DNA of 64,000 nucleotides from Maritimibacter alkaliphilus HTCC2654. GTDB taxonomy: Bacteria; Pseudomonadota; Alphaproteobacteria; Rhodobacterales; Rhodobacteraceae. The position numbers and the translations under genes were made by a program. The notes under the pieces are model-generated. The model was given only the letters and a program-made list of their open reading frames with translations. It made no database searches and had not been told where the DNA came from. The stretch covers positions 1,487,927 to 1,551,926 of the forward strand of contig NZ_CH902578.1 of assembly GCF_000152805.1 (NCBI RefSeq). The letters are read 5' to 3'. Below are positions 48,769 to 57,162 of the stretch, piece after piece. Position 1 is the first letter of the stretch. Every line of letters starts with the position of its first letter.

Positions 48769-48785
48769 TTAACCGAACATTAACC
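48769..48785 (+). promoter_or_regulatory. CtrA-type binding site upstream of the GT2 synthase
   Basis: TTAACCGAACATTAACC is a perfect TTAACC-N5-TTAACC. It lies 38 bases before the glycosyltransferase start and 21 bases after the carA stop, in the only available promoter space, so it could act at or near the -35 region. Confidence 0.65.
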
Positions 48786-48823
48786 AAGCGGTCTCAGGAT
48801 GACCCCGCTGTTGCGGGGAAACG

Positions 48824-50878
48824 ATGACCGACAATTCCCACAGAAGCTTCGCCTTTGCGGAGGTGGCGCGGAAATTCCTGCCTCGGACCGATGACGGTGC
48901 CGAGATCATCGCCATGCGCCCCTTGGATCGGCTGCGCCTGATCCATCGTCCCCGGCTCGAATTGCTGCCCGAACCGATCCTCGAACCGCCGCCGCGCAAG
49001 TCGGGGCTGGGCGAGAAGCTGGTGGACATGGGCATCCTACGCCCCGAAGACCTGCTGGCGGCGCGGAAGGCGCGGGCCGGCACCGCGCTCAGGCTTGGGG
49101 ATGTCCTGCTCGCGCGCGGCTTCGTCACGCCCTATACGCTCGCCCGCGCGCTGGCCAAGGTCTATGACACCACGCTCGTCGATCTGCGCCGTGATCCGCC
49201 GGACGTGCGCCTGATCGACGCTGTGGGGCTGGACGCCTGCCTGCGTCTTGGCTTCGTCCCGTGGAAGCGGGTCGGCGACACCACGATCATCGCCTGCGCC
49301 TGCCCGGATCGCTTCGCCCGCATCCGGTCCGGTCTGCCAGAGAGCTTCGGGGCGTGCCGCATGGTCGTGGCTCAGGGGAACGAGATCGACGCGGCCCTCG
49401 TATCGCTGCGCCACCGCCGGATGGTCACTCAGGCCGAAACGCGGGTCGCCGAGGATATGTCCTGCCGGACGTGGGATACGGTCGGTGCGGCCCGTCTGTG
49501 GCTGACGCTCGCCGGTGCCGTGGCGCTCGTCCTCCTCACCGCGCCGACCGCCGCCTGGGCGATGCTGACCGGCTGGGCCATCCTGACGCTGATCGTGAAC
49601 ACGGGCGTCAAGCTGGCCGCGGCGGTGATCCACACGCGACGCCATCGGCACGCGGCACCGATCCGCGTGGTCGGGCCGCACGATCCGCGCCGCCGCCCGG
49701 TGGTGTCGATCCTCGTCCCGCTCTACCGCGAACGCGAGATCGCGGGGCGTCTGGTCAAACGGCTCGAACGGCTGACCTATCCGCGCGAATTGCTCGACAT
49801 CTGCCTGATCGTCGAAGAGGACGACACCCTGACGCAGGAAACCCTGTCGAACGCCCGCCTGCCCGCATGGATGCGCCAGATCACCGTTCCGCGCGGGGGC
49901 GTGAGGACCAAACCCCGCGCCCTGAACTTCGCGCTCGACTTCGCGCGGGGCACCATCATCGGGGTCTACGATGCCGAGGATGCGCCGGATGCCGACCAGA
50001 TCGACCGGATCGTGGCCCGGTTCGCCGAAGCTCCGCCGCGCGTCGCCTGCCTGCAAGGGATGCTCGACTATTACAACGCGCGCACCAACTGGCTCAGCCG
50101 CTGTTTCACCATCGAATACGCCACATGGTTCCGCATCGTCCTGCCGGGCATGGAAAAGATGGGCTTCGCCGTGCCGCTGGGGGGCACGACGCTGTTCTTT
50201 CGCCGGGGCGTGCTGGAACAACTGGGCGGCTGGGACGCCCATAACGTGACCGAGGACGCGGACCTCGGCATCCGGCTCGCCCGGCTCGGCTATACCACCG
50301 AGTTGGTCGAAACCGTGACCAAGGAGGAGGCGAATTGCCGGGTCTGGCCGTGGATCAAGCAGCGGTCACGCTGGATCAAGGGCTACGCGATGACCTATGG
50401 CGTCCATATGCGCGACCCGCGCCGCCTGTGGCGGGAACTGGGGGCGCGCAGGTTCTGGGGCGTGCAGATCGTGTTCCTCGGCACCCTGTCGCACCTGATC
50501 CTCGCCCCCGTGCTCTGGTCCTACTGGCTGCTGGCCTTCGGCCTGCCGCACCCCTTGGCCGAGGTCATGCCGGGCTGGGTGGTCTGGGCCATGTTCGCCA
50601 CGTTCCTCACCGCCGAGGCGATCAACATCGCGGTCGGAATGATCGCCGTCTCGACACCGGGGCGACGGTTTCTGAAACTCTGGGTGCCGACCCTGCACGT
50701 CTACTTCCCGCTCGCCTCGCTCGCCGCGCTCAAGGGGCTGGGCGAGATCGTGCGCAAGCCGTTCTTCTGGGACAAGACCCAGCACGGCCACGACGATCTG
50801 GTCGAAGAAACCCTAGCGAAATTCTCGCCTGCCCCGGTTCAGACCGCGCAGGTCATCCCGATTTCGAGTCGATCGTAA
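48824..50878 (+). CDS. GT2 polysaccharide synthase with N-terminal MshEN (c-di-GMP) domain
   Basis: A 684-residue membrane glycosyltransferase. Residues about 60-160 carry two 24- to 25-residue repeats, GLGEKLVDMGILRPEDLLAA (61-80) and RLGDVLLARGFVTPYTLARA (90-109), the hallmark of the GspE/MshEN N-terminal domain that binds cyclic di-GMP. Two membrane helices (about 225-270) precede a processive GT2 domain with VSILVPLYRERE, the metal site VYDAEDAPD, a TED motif (NVTEDADLGIRLARLGY) and QRSRW (KQRSRWIKGYAMT), then C-terminal helices. It should polymerise or extrude a sugar chain when c-di-GMP is high. It overlaps the convergent GntR gene by 26 bases. Sugar unknown. Confidence 0.82.
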   Translation: MTDNSHRSFAFAEVARKFLPRTDDGAEIIAMRPLDRLRLIHRPRLELLPEPILEPPPRKSGLGEKLVDMGILRPEDLLAARKARAGTALRLGDVLLARGFVTPYTLARALAKVYDTTLVDLRRDPPDVRLIDAVGLDACLRLGFVPWKRVGDTTIIACACPDRFARIRSGLPESFGACRMVVAQGNEIDAALVSLRHRRMVTQAETRVAEDMSCRTWDTVGAARLWLTLAGAVALVLLTAPTAAWAMLTGWAILTLIVNTGVKLAAAVIHTRRHRHAAPIRVVGPHDPRRRPVVSILVPLYREREIAGRLVKRLERLTYPRELLDICLIVEEDDTLTQETLSNARLPAWMRQITVPRGGVRTKPRALNFALDFARGTIIGVYDAEDAPDADQIDRIVARFAEAPPRVACLQGMLDYYNARTNWLSRCFTIEYATWFRIVLPGMEKMGFAVPLGGTTLFFRRGVLEQLGGWDAHNVTEDADLGIRLARLGYTTELVETVTKEEANCRVWPWIKQRSRWIKGYAMTYGVHMRDPRRLWRELGARRFWGVQIVFLGTLSHLILAPVLWSYWLLAFGLPHPLAEVMPGWVVWAMFATFLTAEAINIAVGMIAVSTPGRRFLKLWVPTLHVYFPLASLAALKGLGEIVRKPFFWDKTQHGHDDLVEETLAKFSPAPVQTAQVIPISSRS

Positions 50879-51494
50879 GCCGGGTCTCGAACGCTTTCGA
50901 GATATGGCGGCGCAGCGCCTCGTCCGCCGCATCGCCGTCGCGCGCTTCGATGGCGCGAACGATGGCATCGTGTTCGGCCAGCGCCACTTCGGACCGCCCC
51001 TCGGCGGCGAGCGACGTGGTCGCCAGAAGCGCCATGGTCCGGTGCACGAGGTCCAGTTGCAAAAGCAGATAGCGGTTGTGCGAGGCGAGGTGGATCTGGC
51101 GATGGAACCGACGGTTCGCCCGCGCCAGCGCCGCAGGGTCGCCGACCAGCCCGCGGTCTTCCTCGACCATGGCGCGCAGCACCTTCTGCTCTTCCGGCGC
51201 GGCATGTTGCGCGGCAAGACGTGCGGCCAGCCCTTCGAGCTCGGCCCGCACGGCATAAAGCTCGGCCAGTTGCGTATGGTCGAGCGAGGCCACGATCAGC
51301 GAACGGCCGTCGCGGTTGAGCAGGCTTTGGGTCTCCAGACGCTGCAACGCCTCGCGGATCGGGGTGCGCGACACGCCGAAGCGGTCGGCAAGCTCGCTTT
51401 CCACCATGCGGTCGCCGGGCTTGTAGAGACCTTCGTCGATCGCATCGAGGATCAGCTCATAGGCATCCTTGGGCCCGCTTCGGGGTTCTTTCAC
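50853..51494 (-). CDS. GntR family regulator (FadR/FCD type)
   Basis: A 213-residue regulator with an N-terminal winged helix (residues 8-70; SELADRFGVSRTPIREALQR is the HTH) and a C-terminal FCD helical ligand domain (about 80-205), whose metal-binding His residues appear in ANRRFHRQIHLASHN and EALRRHISKAF. FCD regulators sense organic acids or related metabolites, but no adjacent catabolic operon shows the target. GTG at 51494 with AGGAGG upstream. 3' ends overlap with the GT2 synthase. Confidence 0.88.
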   Translation of the reverse strand: MKEPRSGPKDAYELILDAIDEGLYKPGDRMVESELADRFGVSRTPIREALQRLETQSLLNRDGRSLIVASLDHTQLAELYAVRAELEGLAARLAAQHAAPEEQKVLRAMVEEDRGLVGDPAALARANRRFHRQIHLASHNRYLLLQLDLVHRTMALLATTSLAAEGRSEVALAEHDAIVRAIEARDGDAADEALRRHISKAFETRLTIDSKSG

Positions 51495-51603
51495 GCGCGC
51501 GTCCTCCTGTTCGTCCGGTGACTATGACCTGTCAGCGCTCACAATCAAGCGCGGGGGCGCTTTCGGGGTCGCGGGCGACGTTGTGCCGCATTATCTAGGG
51601 GGC

Positions 51604-52281
51604 ATGGTAGCCGACAGTTTCTCGCACGTGACGACCTGGGTCTTCGACCTCGACAATACGCTCTACCCGCCCTCCGCGCGGCTCTTTGACCAGATCGAAG
51701 TCAAGATGACCGACTGGGTGATGCGCACGCTGAACGTGGACCGGGCCGAGGCCGACCGCCTGCGCGCGCTTTACTGGGACAGCCACGGCACCACGCTCGC
51801 CGGATTGATGGAGGTCCACGGGATCGACCCGGACGGGTATCTCTACGACGTTCACGACATCTCGGTTCACCCGCTGGAGGCGGATGCGGTTCTCGCGGAC
51901 CGGATCGCGGCGCTGCCGGGCCGGCGGATCGTCTATACCAACGCGACCGAACCCTATGCCCGCAACGTGCTCGCCGCGCGCGGGCTGTCCGAGGTGTTCG
52001 ACGCGGTCTATGGCGTCGAACACGCGGGCTTTCAGCCCAAACCGCGCCGCGCGGCCTTCGATGCGGTCTTCGCCGCCGATGGGCTGGACCCGGCGACCGC
52101 CGCGATGTTCGAGGACGACGCACGGAACCTTGCCGTCCCGCACGACCTGGGGATGCGGACGGTCCACGTCGCCCCGACGCCGATAAAGGCCGCCCACATT
52201 CACCACCATACCGACGACCTGTCGGACTTCCTGTCGCAGCTTGGCGGCTTGGCGGCGGCGCGTGACGGGGCTACATCCTGA
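51604..52281 (+). CDS. Pyrimidine 5'-nucleotidase (HAD superfamily)
   Basis: A 225-residue HAD hydrolase of the pyrimidine 5'-nucleotidase/SDT1-like subfamily. Motif I is TWVFDLDNTLYPPSARLF (both Asp kept), motif II is in IVYTNATEPYA, the Lys is in GFQPKPRRAAF and motif IV is in AAMFEDDARNLAVP. It should dephosphorylate UMP or CMP or related nucleotides in the cytoplasm. The ubiquinone hydroxylase gene follows after two bases, so they are cotranscribed. Confidence 0.85.
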   Translation: MVADSFSHVTTWVFDLDNTLYPPSARLFDQIEVKMTDWVMRTLNVDRAEADRLRALYWDSHGTTLAGLMEVHGIDPDGYLYDVHDISVHPLEADAVLADRIAALPGRRIVYTNATEPYARNVLAARGLSEVFDAVYGVEHAGFQPKPRRAAFDAVFAADGLDPATAAMFEDDARNLAVPHDLGMRTVHVAPTPIKAAHIHHHTDDLSDFLSQLGGLAAARDGATS

Positions 52282-52283
52282 GC

Positions 52284-53483
52284 ATGGAACGACGCAGCGC
52301 AGACATATTCATTTCGGGCGGCGGGATCGCCGGACAGGTGGCCGCGGCCGTCTTCGCCGCGCGCGGGTTTTCCGTCGTCATGGCCGATCCGGTGCCGCCC
52401 GTGACCGAGGCCGACCTCGACGGCTCGGACCTGCGGTCCACCGCCTTCCTGCAACCCGCGCGCGACCTGTTCGCGGCCTGCGGGCTGTGGCCGTTGCTGG
52501 AACCGCTGTCGACCCCGCTCGACCGGCTGGCCGTGATCGACACGACCGGCTGGCCGCCCGTGGAGCGCGAGCGCAGGGTGTTCCAGGCCTCCGAGATGTC
52601 GGACGAACCCTTCGGCTGGAACCTGATGAACTGGGTCGTGCGGCGCGAGCTGTGGCGCTACCTGCAAGACGCTCCGGGCATCACCGCGCTGTATGGCACG
52701 GGGTTCAAACGGCTGGTGAACCGGACGACCGAGACCATCGTGACCCTGACCGACGGCTCCACCGTGCGCGCCAAGCTGGCGATTGCGGCGGACGGCAAGT
52801 TCTCGGCCCTGCGGGAAGCTGCGGGGATCGACGTGACGACCACGCGCTACGGGCAAAAATCTCTTGCCTTCACCGTGACGCACGACCTGCCGCACGAGAA
52901 CGTGTCGACCGAGATCTACAACGAAGGTGGGCCCTTCACCATCGTGCCCCTGGCCGATGTGGACGGTCAGCCCGCCTCGGCTATCGTGTGGATGAACAAG
53001 GGGCCACGCTCTGTCGAACTGATGGAGATGGAGGTCGAGGCCTTCGAGCAGGTGATGTTCGAACGCTCCACCGGGCTTCTGGGCTGGATGAGCCTGAAGG
53101 GCAACCGCTCGATCTGGCCGATCATCACGCAGACCGCCGACCGGCTGGTCGAGGGGCGCGTGGCCGTGGTGGCCGAAGCCGCGCACGCCCTGCCCCCGAT
53201 CGGGGCGCAGGGGCTGAACACCTCGCTGAACGACATCGCAGCACTTCTGGAGGCCGCGGTGAAGCGGCCCGACGACCCCGGTGCGCCCGAGGTTCTGGCG
53301 GAATACGACGCCGCGCGGCGCGCCGACATCGCCCGCCGCGCGCGGGTCATCGACCTGTTCAACCGCGTCGCAGGCTCCGGCGAGGCCGGCGTTCAGGCGG
53401 TCCGGTTGATGGGGCTTCGCGCCGTCCACGACATCGCCCCGGTCCGGCGCGGTGTGATGCGCGCAGGTCTCGGCCCGGTCTGA
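52284..53483 (+). CDS. UbiH/UbiF/COQ6-type FAD-dependent hydroxylase
   Basis: A 399-residue flavin monooxygenase of the family that hydroxylates the ring of ubiquinone precursors. The N-terminal FAD loop is ISGGGIAGQVAAAVFAARG and the second FAD motif is VVAEAAHALPPIGAQGLNTSL, where the usual GD before AAH is AE. Which ring position it oxidises (C1, C5 or C6) cannot be told. It is probably membrane-associated and part of a Ubi complex. It is translationally close to the nucleotidase gene (2-base gap) and followed by an extragenic repeat. Confidence 0.85.
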   Translation: MERRSADIFISGGGIAGQVAAAVFAARGFSVVMADPVPPVTEADLDGSDLRSTAFLQPARDLFAACGLWPLLEPLSTPLDRLAVIDTTGWPPVERERRVFQASEMSDEPFGWNLMNWVVRRELWRYLQDAPGITALYGTGFKRLVNRTTETIVTLTDGSTVRAKLAIAADGKFSALREAAGIDVTTTRYGQKSLAFTVTHDLPHENVSTEIYNEGGPFTIVPLADVDGQPASAIVWMNKGPRSVELMEMEVEAFEQVMFERSTGLLGWMSLKGNRSIWPIITQTADRLVEGRVAVVAEAAHALPPIGAQGLNTSLNDIAALLEAAVKRPDDPGAPEVLAEYDAARRADIARRARVIDLFNRVAGSGEAGVQAVRLMGLRAVHDIAPVRRGVMRAGLGPV

Positions 53484-53553
53484 CGGCAATCTAATCGAGC
53501 GCCTGCGGCGCACAGGATTTGCGCCGCCCTGCCAATGGCAGGCCGTCGCGGTG

Positions 53554-53622
53554 GGGGGAGGCCAGCCTCCCCCGGATTTGCAGGCAAATCCGTCCCCTCC
53601 GAGGTTTCCGGAAACAGAGAAG
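53554..53622 (+). repeat. Extragenic repeat, copy 4, with two perfect hairpins
   Basis: GGGGGAGGC and GCCTCCCCC (53554-53562 with 53565-53573), then GGATTTGC and GCAAATCC (53574-53581 with 53584-53591), then the core CCCCTCCGAGGTTTCCGG and AAACAGAGAAG. It lies 70 bases after the hydroxylase stop. The core matches the copies at 489, 10360 and 29761. The remaining bases up to 53720 hold only the ribosome site of the next gene. Confidence 0.65.
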
Positions 53623-53720
53623 ACCTGCGACCGCCTGACGCGCGGCACAAATGCGCATTTCGGATGTCGGAATTTTGCGTCAGAAAGAAGGTCCGCGCCA
53701 GGATCAGACAGGAGAGACCA

Positions 53721-53909
53721 ATGACCGACCCGCAATCCGCCGAGACCGAACGCCGTCAGGCGATCTGGGGCTTTCTCATCGCCTTGGCGGTGGTCGTCGT
53801 TCTCATCCTCGCCTTCGTGCTGTTCGGGCTTCCCGGCGTGGGAATGACCATGGTCGTCGTGACGCCGATCATGTTCGTGATCCTCATTACCCTGTCGGTC
53901 GGGAAGTAG
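53721..53909 (+). CDS. Small hypothetical membrane protein (62 aa)
   Basis: A 62-residue protein with two hydrophobic segments (residues about 14-36 and 42-60) and a polar start MTDPQSAETERRQ. A GGAGAG ribosome site precedes the ATG. It pairs with the similar small gene that follows, 47 bases on. No known family. Small size makes it less certain, but start, ribosome site and membrane pattern agree. Confidence 0.55.
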   Translation: MTDPQSAETERRQAIWGFLIALAVVVVLILAFVLFGLPGVGMTMVVVTPIMFVILITLSVGK

Positions 53910-53956
53910 GGAACCGAAGCCCGTCGTCCGGTGTTCCGATGCAAAGGAGCACTGCC

Positions 53957-54160
53957 ATGCCTGACCCAAGCCCCAAGGCCCGCGCCGACGCGGCCCCCCT
54001 TTCCGAAGACCAGATCGCGAGCGCCACATTCCTGATGTCGGCGCTCGTCGTCGTTTTCGCCCTCATGGGCATCGTCGTCGCCGGGCCCGCCGGGCTGGTC
54101 TTCGTGACCGAGGTGGTGATCGCTCTGGTCGTCTATGCGCTCTGGCGGATGCGCAATTAG
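53957..54160 (+). CDS. Small hypothetical membrane protein (67 aa)
   Basis: A 67-residue protein with two hydrophobic helices (about 25-43 and 46-62) after a polar N-terminus (MPDPSPKARADAAPLSEDQ). AAAGGAG lies nine bases upstream of the ATG. Its last four bases overlap the end of the convergent aminotransferase gene. With the preceding 62-residue protein it forms a pair of two-helix proteins of unknown role. Confidence 0.55.
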   Translation: MPDPSPKARADAAPLSEDQIASATFLMSALVVVFALMGIVVAGPAGLVFVTEVVIALVVYALWRMRN

Positions 54161-55281
54161 GTGACGGCGTCCAGCGCGGCCTCGAGGCGCGCGACCGAGG
54201 CATCGACGTCATAGAGCTTGTCGAGGCCGAAGAGACCCAGACGGAAGCTCTTGTAGCCCTCGCCCTCTCCCACCATCAGCGGCACACCCGCCGCGATCTG
54301 GACGCCTTGGCCCAGAAACGCCTTGCCGGTCTGGAACTCGGGGTTGTCGGTGTAGACCACGACCACGCCCGGGGCTTCGAACCCCGGTGCGGCGACGGAT
54401 TTGAAGCCGCGTTCGGCAAGGGCCGCGCGCACGCGGCGCCCCTGCTCCCACTGCGCCTCTTTCAGCTTGTCGAAACCGTAGTCGCGGGTCTCATGCATCG
54501 CGTCGCGGAAGGCGCGCAGCGCGTCGGTGGGCATGGTGGCGTGATAGGCGTGACCGCCGTTGGTATAGGCCTCCATGATCGCGATCCACTTGCCAAGGTC
54601 GATGGCGAAGCTGGTGGATTTGGTGGCCTTGGCGGCGGCGAGCGCGGTGTCGTTCATCATCACCAACCCGGCGGAGGGTTGCGCCGACCAGCCCTTTTGC
54701 GGGGCCGAGATCAGCACGTCGACGCCCAGCGCCTTCATATCCGCCCAGATCGTGCCCGAGGCGATGCAGTCGAGCACGAACAGGCCGCCATTGGCGTGAA
54801 CCGCATCAGTCACGGCGCGGATATAGTCGTCGGGCAGGATGATGCCGGAGGAGGTTTCCACATGCGGGGCAAAGACGACCTCGGGCTTTTCCGCCTCGAT
54901 CTTGGCGATCACCTCGTCCAGCGGACAGGGCGCGAAAGGCGCGGTCGCGTCATTGCCGGTGCGGCGCGCCATCATCACGGTTTCTTCCGCCGGGATCGCG
55001 CCCATCTCGAAGATCTGGGACCAGCGGTAGGAGAAAAAGCCGTTGCGGATGACCATGGCGCGTTTGCCGGTGGCGAACTGGCGGGCGACCGCTTCCATCG
55101 CATACGTGCCGCCACCGGGGACCACGGCGACCGCGTCGGCGTTGTAGACCTCGCACAGCCCCGTCGAGATGTCGCGCATCACCTGCTGGAAAGCCGCGGA
55201 CATGTGGTTGAGCGAGCGGTCGGTGAAGACCACGGAAAATTCGAGCAGACCGTCGGGGTCGATATCGTTGCGCAGCGCCAT
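54157..55281 (-). CDS. Class V PLP-dependent aminotransferase
   Basis: A 374-residue fold type I, class V enzyme of the alanine-glyoxylate / serine-pyruvate aminotransferase group. The PLP lysine is in LISAPQKGWSAQPSAGLVMM and the cofactor Asp in LFVLDCIASGTIWAD. Candidate reactions are serine-glyoxylate or alanine-glyoxylate transamination, or phosphonate or ureidoglycine metabolism; the context does not decide. GGAGG five bases before the ATG at 55281 selects that start over the ATG 15 bases upstream. Confidence 0.85.
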   Translation of the reverse strand: MALRNDIDPDGLLEFSVVFTDRSLNHMSAAFQQVMRDISTGLCEVYNADAVAVVPGGGTYAMEAVARQFATGKRAMVIRNGFFSYRWSQIFEMGAIPAEETVMMARRTGNDATAPFAPCPLDEVIAKIEAEKPEVVFAPHVETSSGIILPDDYIRAVTDAVHANGGLFVLDCIASGTIWADMKALGVDVLISAPQKGWSAQPSAGLVMMNDTALAAAKATKSTSFAIDLGKWIAIMEAYTNGGHAYHATMPTDALRAFRDAMHETRDYGFDKLKEAQWEQGRRVRAALAERGFKSVAAPGFEAPGVVVVYTDNPEFQTGKAFLGQGVQIAAGVPLMVGEGEGYKSFRLGLFGLDKLYDVDASVARLEAALDAVT

Positions 55282-55345
55282 CTGTGCCTCCGTCATATGT
55301 GTCGGGGGTGAGATACCGCGTTTCACGGGGCACATGCGAGCGGTT

Positions 55346-56239
55346 TTACCGGCAGTAGGAGCCGGAGCGATACCGCGCGGTGTCGAAATGGAAGTGGTTC
55401 TGGTGGAAACGGTCGGATTTCGGGCCGAGCACGGTGCCGAAGGGGCCACAGGCGACGCGGTGCAACTGCTTCATCAAGTCGCCGTGCTGGCTGTGGTTCC
55501 AGTGGTCGAGGACGGTGAGTTTGACCCCGTTGGCGAGGGTGAAGCCGCCGACGTCGACGGCATGACCCTTGCCGTGTTCGCTGATCTTCGCGCCGCGCTG
55601 GTTGTTCCGGCTGCGGCAGGCGTAGCTCGCCATGATGTTCACCTCGCGCACACCGCCGCCCAGATTCTTGGTCAGCGGCACGAGCGCCTGACCGACCCAG
55701 GCGTTGAAGACCACGGCGGTCTGGCAATCGACCGTGATCGGGGTCGAGAGCGCGACGCCGGAGACCGAGGTGACCTTGACCGGCTCCTCGATCCCGCAGC
55801 CGTTGACGCGACCGGGGATCGACTGAAGCTTGACGCCCTTGATCTCGGGGCGTCCGCAGACCGACCCGGCGGCCGAGGTGACGGCGCGGGCGTGATCGCC
55901 GGATTGGGCCATGCCGGTGCGCTGAACGGTGTTGCGCCGAACGAGGTTGTCGGGGCGGCGCGGCGGGATCAGCGATTGGGCGACGGCGAGGCGGGTGTAG
56001 CTTTGCGACTGGGCCGCGGTCATCTGCTGAACGCGGGTGTTCTGGCCGGGGCGCGCGCGGGGCTTGAACACCTCGTTCACGAAATTCGCGATCGGGTCGT
56101 TCGGGGTCTGCGCCGGGGTCGGCGTGGCCGTGCCGGGGCGCGGTGGCGGCAGGGGCGAGCGCGTGGGGGCTTCGGCGGCGAGGCTGGTCGCGAAGAGCGC
56201 GGCGGTGAGCGCCACGGTTATCCCCCCGCCCCACCTCAT
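55346..56239 (-). CDS. Extensin family protein (M15-like peptidase fold)
   Basis: A 297-residue exported protein. After a signal peptide comes a Pro/Thr-rich linker (residues 25-45). The C-terminal about 160 residues form the bacterial extensin-like domain, with the M15/D,D-carboxypeptidase-like metal motif ISEHGKGHAVDVGGF and a second His cluster NHFHFDTARY. Two Cys pairs are likely disulfides. Probably a periplasmic peptidoglycan peptidase. Its start overlaps the end of tyrC by four bases, so it is cotranscribed with tyrC-hisC. Confidence 0.82.
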   Translation of the reverse strand: MRWGGGITVALTAALFATSLAAEAPTRSPLPPPRPGTATPTPAQTPNDPIANFVNEVFKPRARPGQNTRVQQMTAAQSQSYTRLAVAQSLIPPRRPDNLVRRNTVQRTGMAQSGDHARAVTSAAGSVCGRPEIKGVKLQSIPGRVNGCGIEEPVKVTSVSGVALSTPITVDCQTAVVFNAWVGQALVPLTKNLGGGVREVNIMASYACRSRNNQRGAKISEHGKGHAVDVGGFTLANGVKLTVLDHWNHSQHGDLMKQLHRVACGPFGTVLGPKSDRFHQNHFHFDTARYRSGSYCR

Positions 56240-57162
56240 GTCGTCGGTTCGCGTCCGAAGTTGGGGGCGGCGGTGTCCTGACCGGCCTCGATGATGCCGC
56301 GCCGGATCGCCCGCGTATGCGTGAAATAGTCGAACAGAAGCTCGCCATCCCCGGTGCGGATCGCCCGTTGCAGCGCGAAAAGCTCTTCCGTGAAGCGGCC
56401 GAGGATTTCCAGCGTCGCCTCTTTGTTGCTCAGAAACACGTCGCGCCACATGGTCGGGTCCGATGCCGCGATCCGGGTGAAGTCGCGAAAACCGGCGGCG
56501 GAATACTTGATGACCTCGCTGTCGGTCACGCGGCGCAGATCGTCGGCCACGCCCACCATCGTATAGGCGATGAGGTGCGGGGTGTGGCTGGTCACGGCAA
56601 GGACGAGGTCGTGGTGATCGGCGTCCATCTCTTCCGTGTTGGCGCCCATGCCGCGCCAGAGGGCGTCGAGCCGCGCCACCGCATCCCGGTCCGACCCTTC
56701 GGCGGGCACGATCAGCGTGAAGCGGTTGTCGAAGAGCGACGCGAAGCCCGAGCGTGGCCCGGAATGTTCGGTGCCCGCCAGCGGGTGAGCCGGGACGAAA
56801 TGCACGCCTTCGGGAATGTACGGGCCGACGGCCTCGATCACCGCGCCCTTGACCGAACCGACGTCGGTCACCGTGGCGCCGGGGGCCAGATGCGGCGCGA
56901 TCTCTTCCGCGACCGCGCCCATCGCGCCGACCGGCACGGCGAGGACGATCAGATCGGCCCCCGCGACCGCTTCGGCGGCGGTGTCGACGACGCGGTCCAC
57001 AAGGCCGATCTCGCGCGCCACGTCGCGGGTTTCGGCAGATCGCGCCGTTCCGACGATCTCGCCCACCAGACCGCCCCGCCGCATGGCATGGGCCATCGAC
57101 CCGGCGATCAGGCCAAGGCCGATCAGCGCGACCCGGTCATAGATCGGCGCGTCAGCCGGCAT
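56236..57162 (-). CDS. tyrC: Prephenate/arogenate dehydrogenase
   Basis: The enzyme oxidatively decarboxylates prephenate and/or arogenate in tyrosine synthesis. The 308-residue protein has the Rossmann loop [31 protein letters not shown], the catalytic/substrate His in [15 protein letters not shown] and the helical dimerisation domain from about residue 175. Its start overlaps the 3' end of hisC by 11 bases. The hisC-tyrC order, typical of alphaproteobacteria, implies HisC also acts as the aromatic aminotransferase. The symbol follows the cyclohexadienyl type; tyrA is equally used. Confidence 0.93.
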   Translation of the reverse strand: MPADAPIYDRVALIGLGLIAGSMAHAMRRGGLVGEIVGTARSAETRDVAREIGLVDRVVDTAAEAVAGADLIVLAVPVGAMGAVAEEIAPHLAPGATVTDVGSVKGAVIEAVGPYIPEGVHFVPAHPLAGTEHSGPRSGFASLFDNRFTLIVPAEGSDRDAVARLDALWRGMGANTEEMDADHHDLVLAVTSHTPHLIAYTMVGVADDLRRVTDSEVIKYSAAGFRDFTRIAASDPTMWRDVFLSNKEATLEILGRFTEELFALQRAIRTGDGELLFDYFTHTRAIRRGIIEAGQDTAAPNFGREPTT

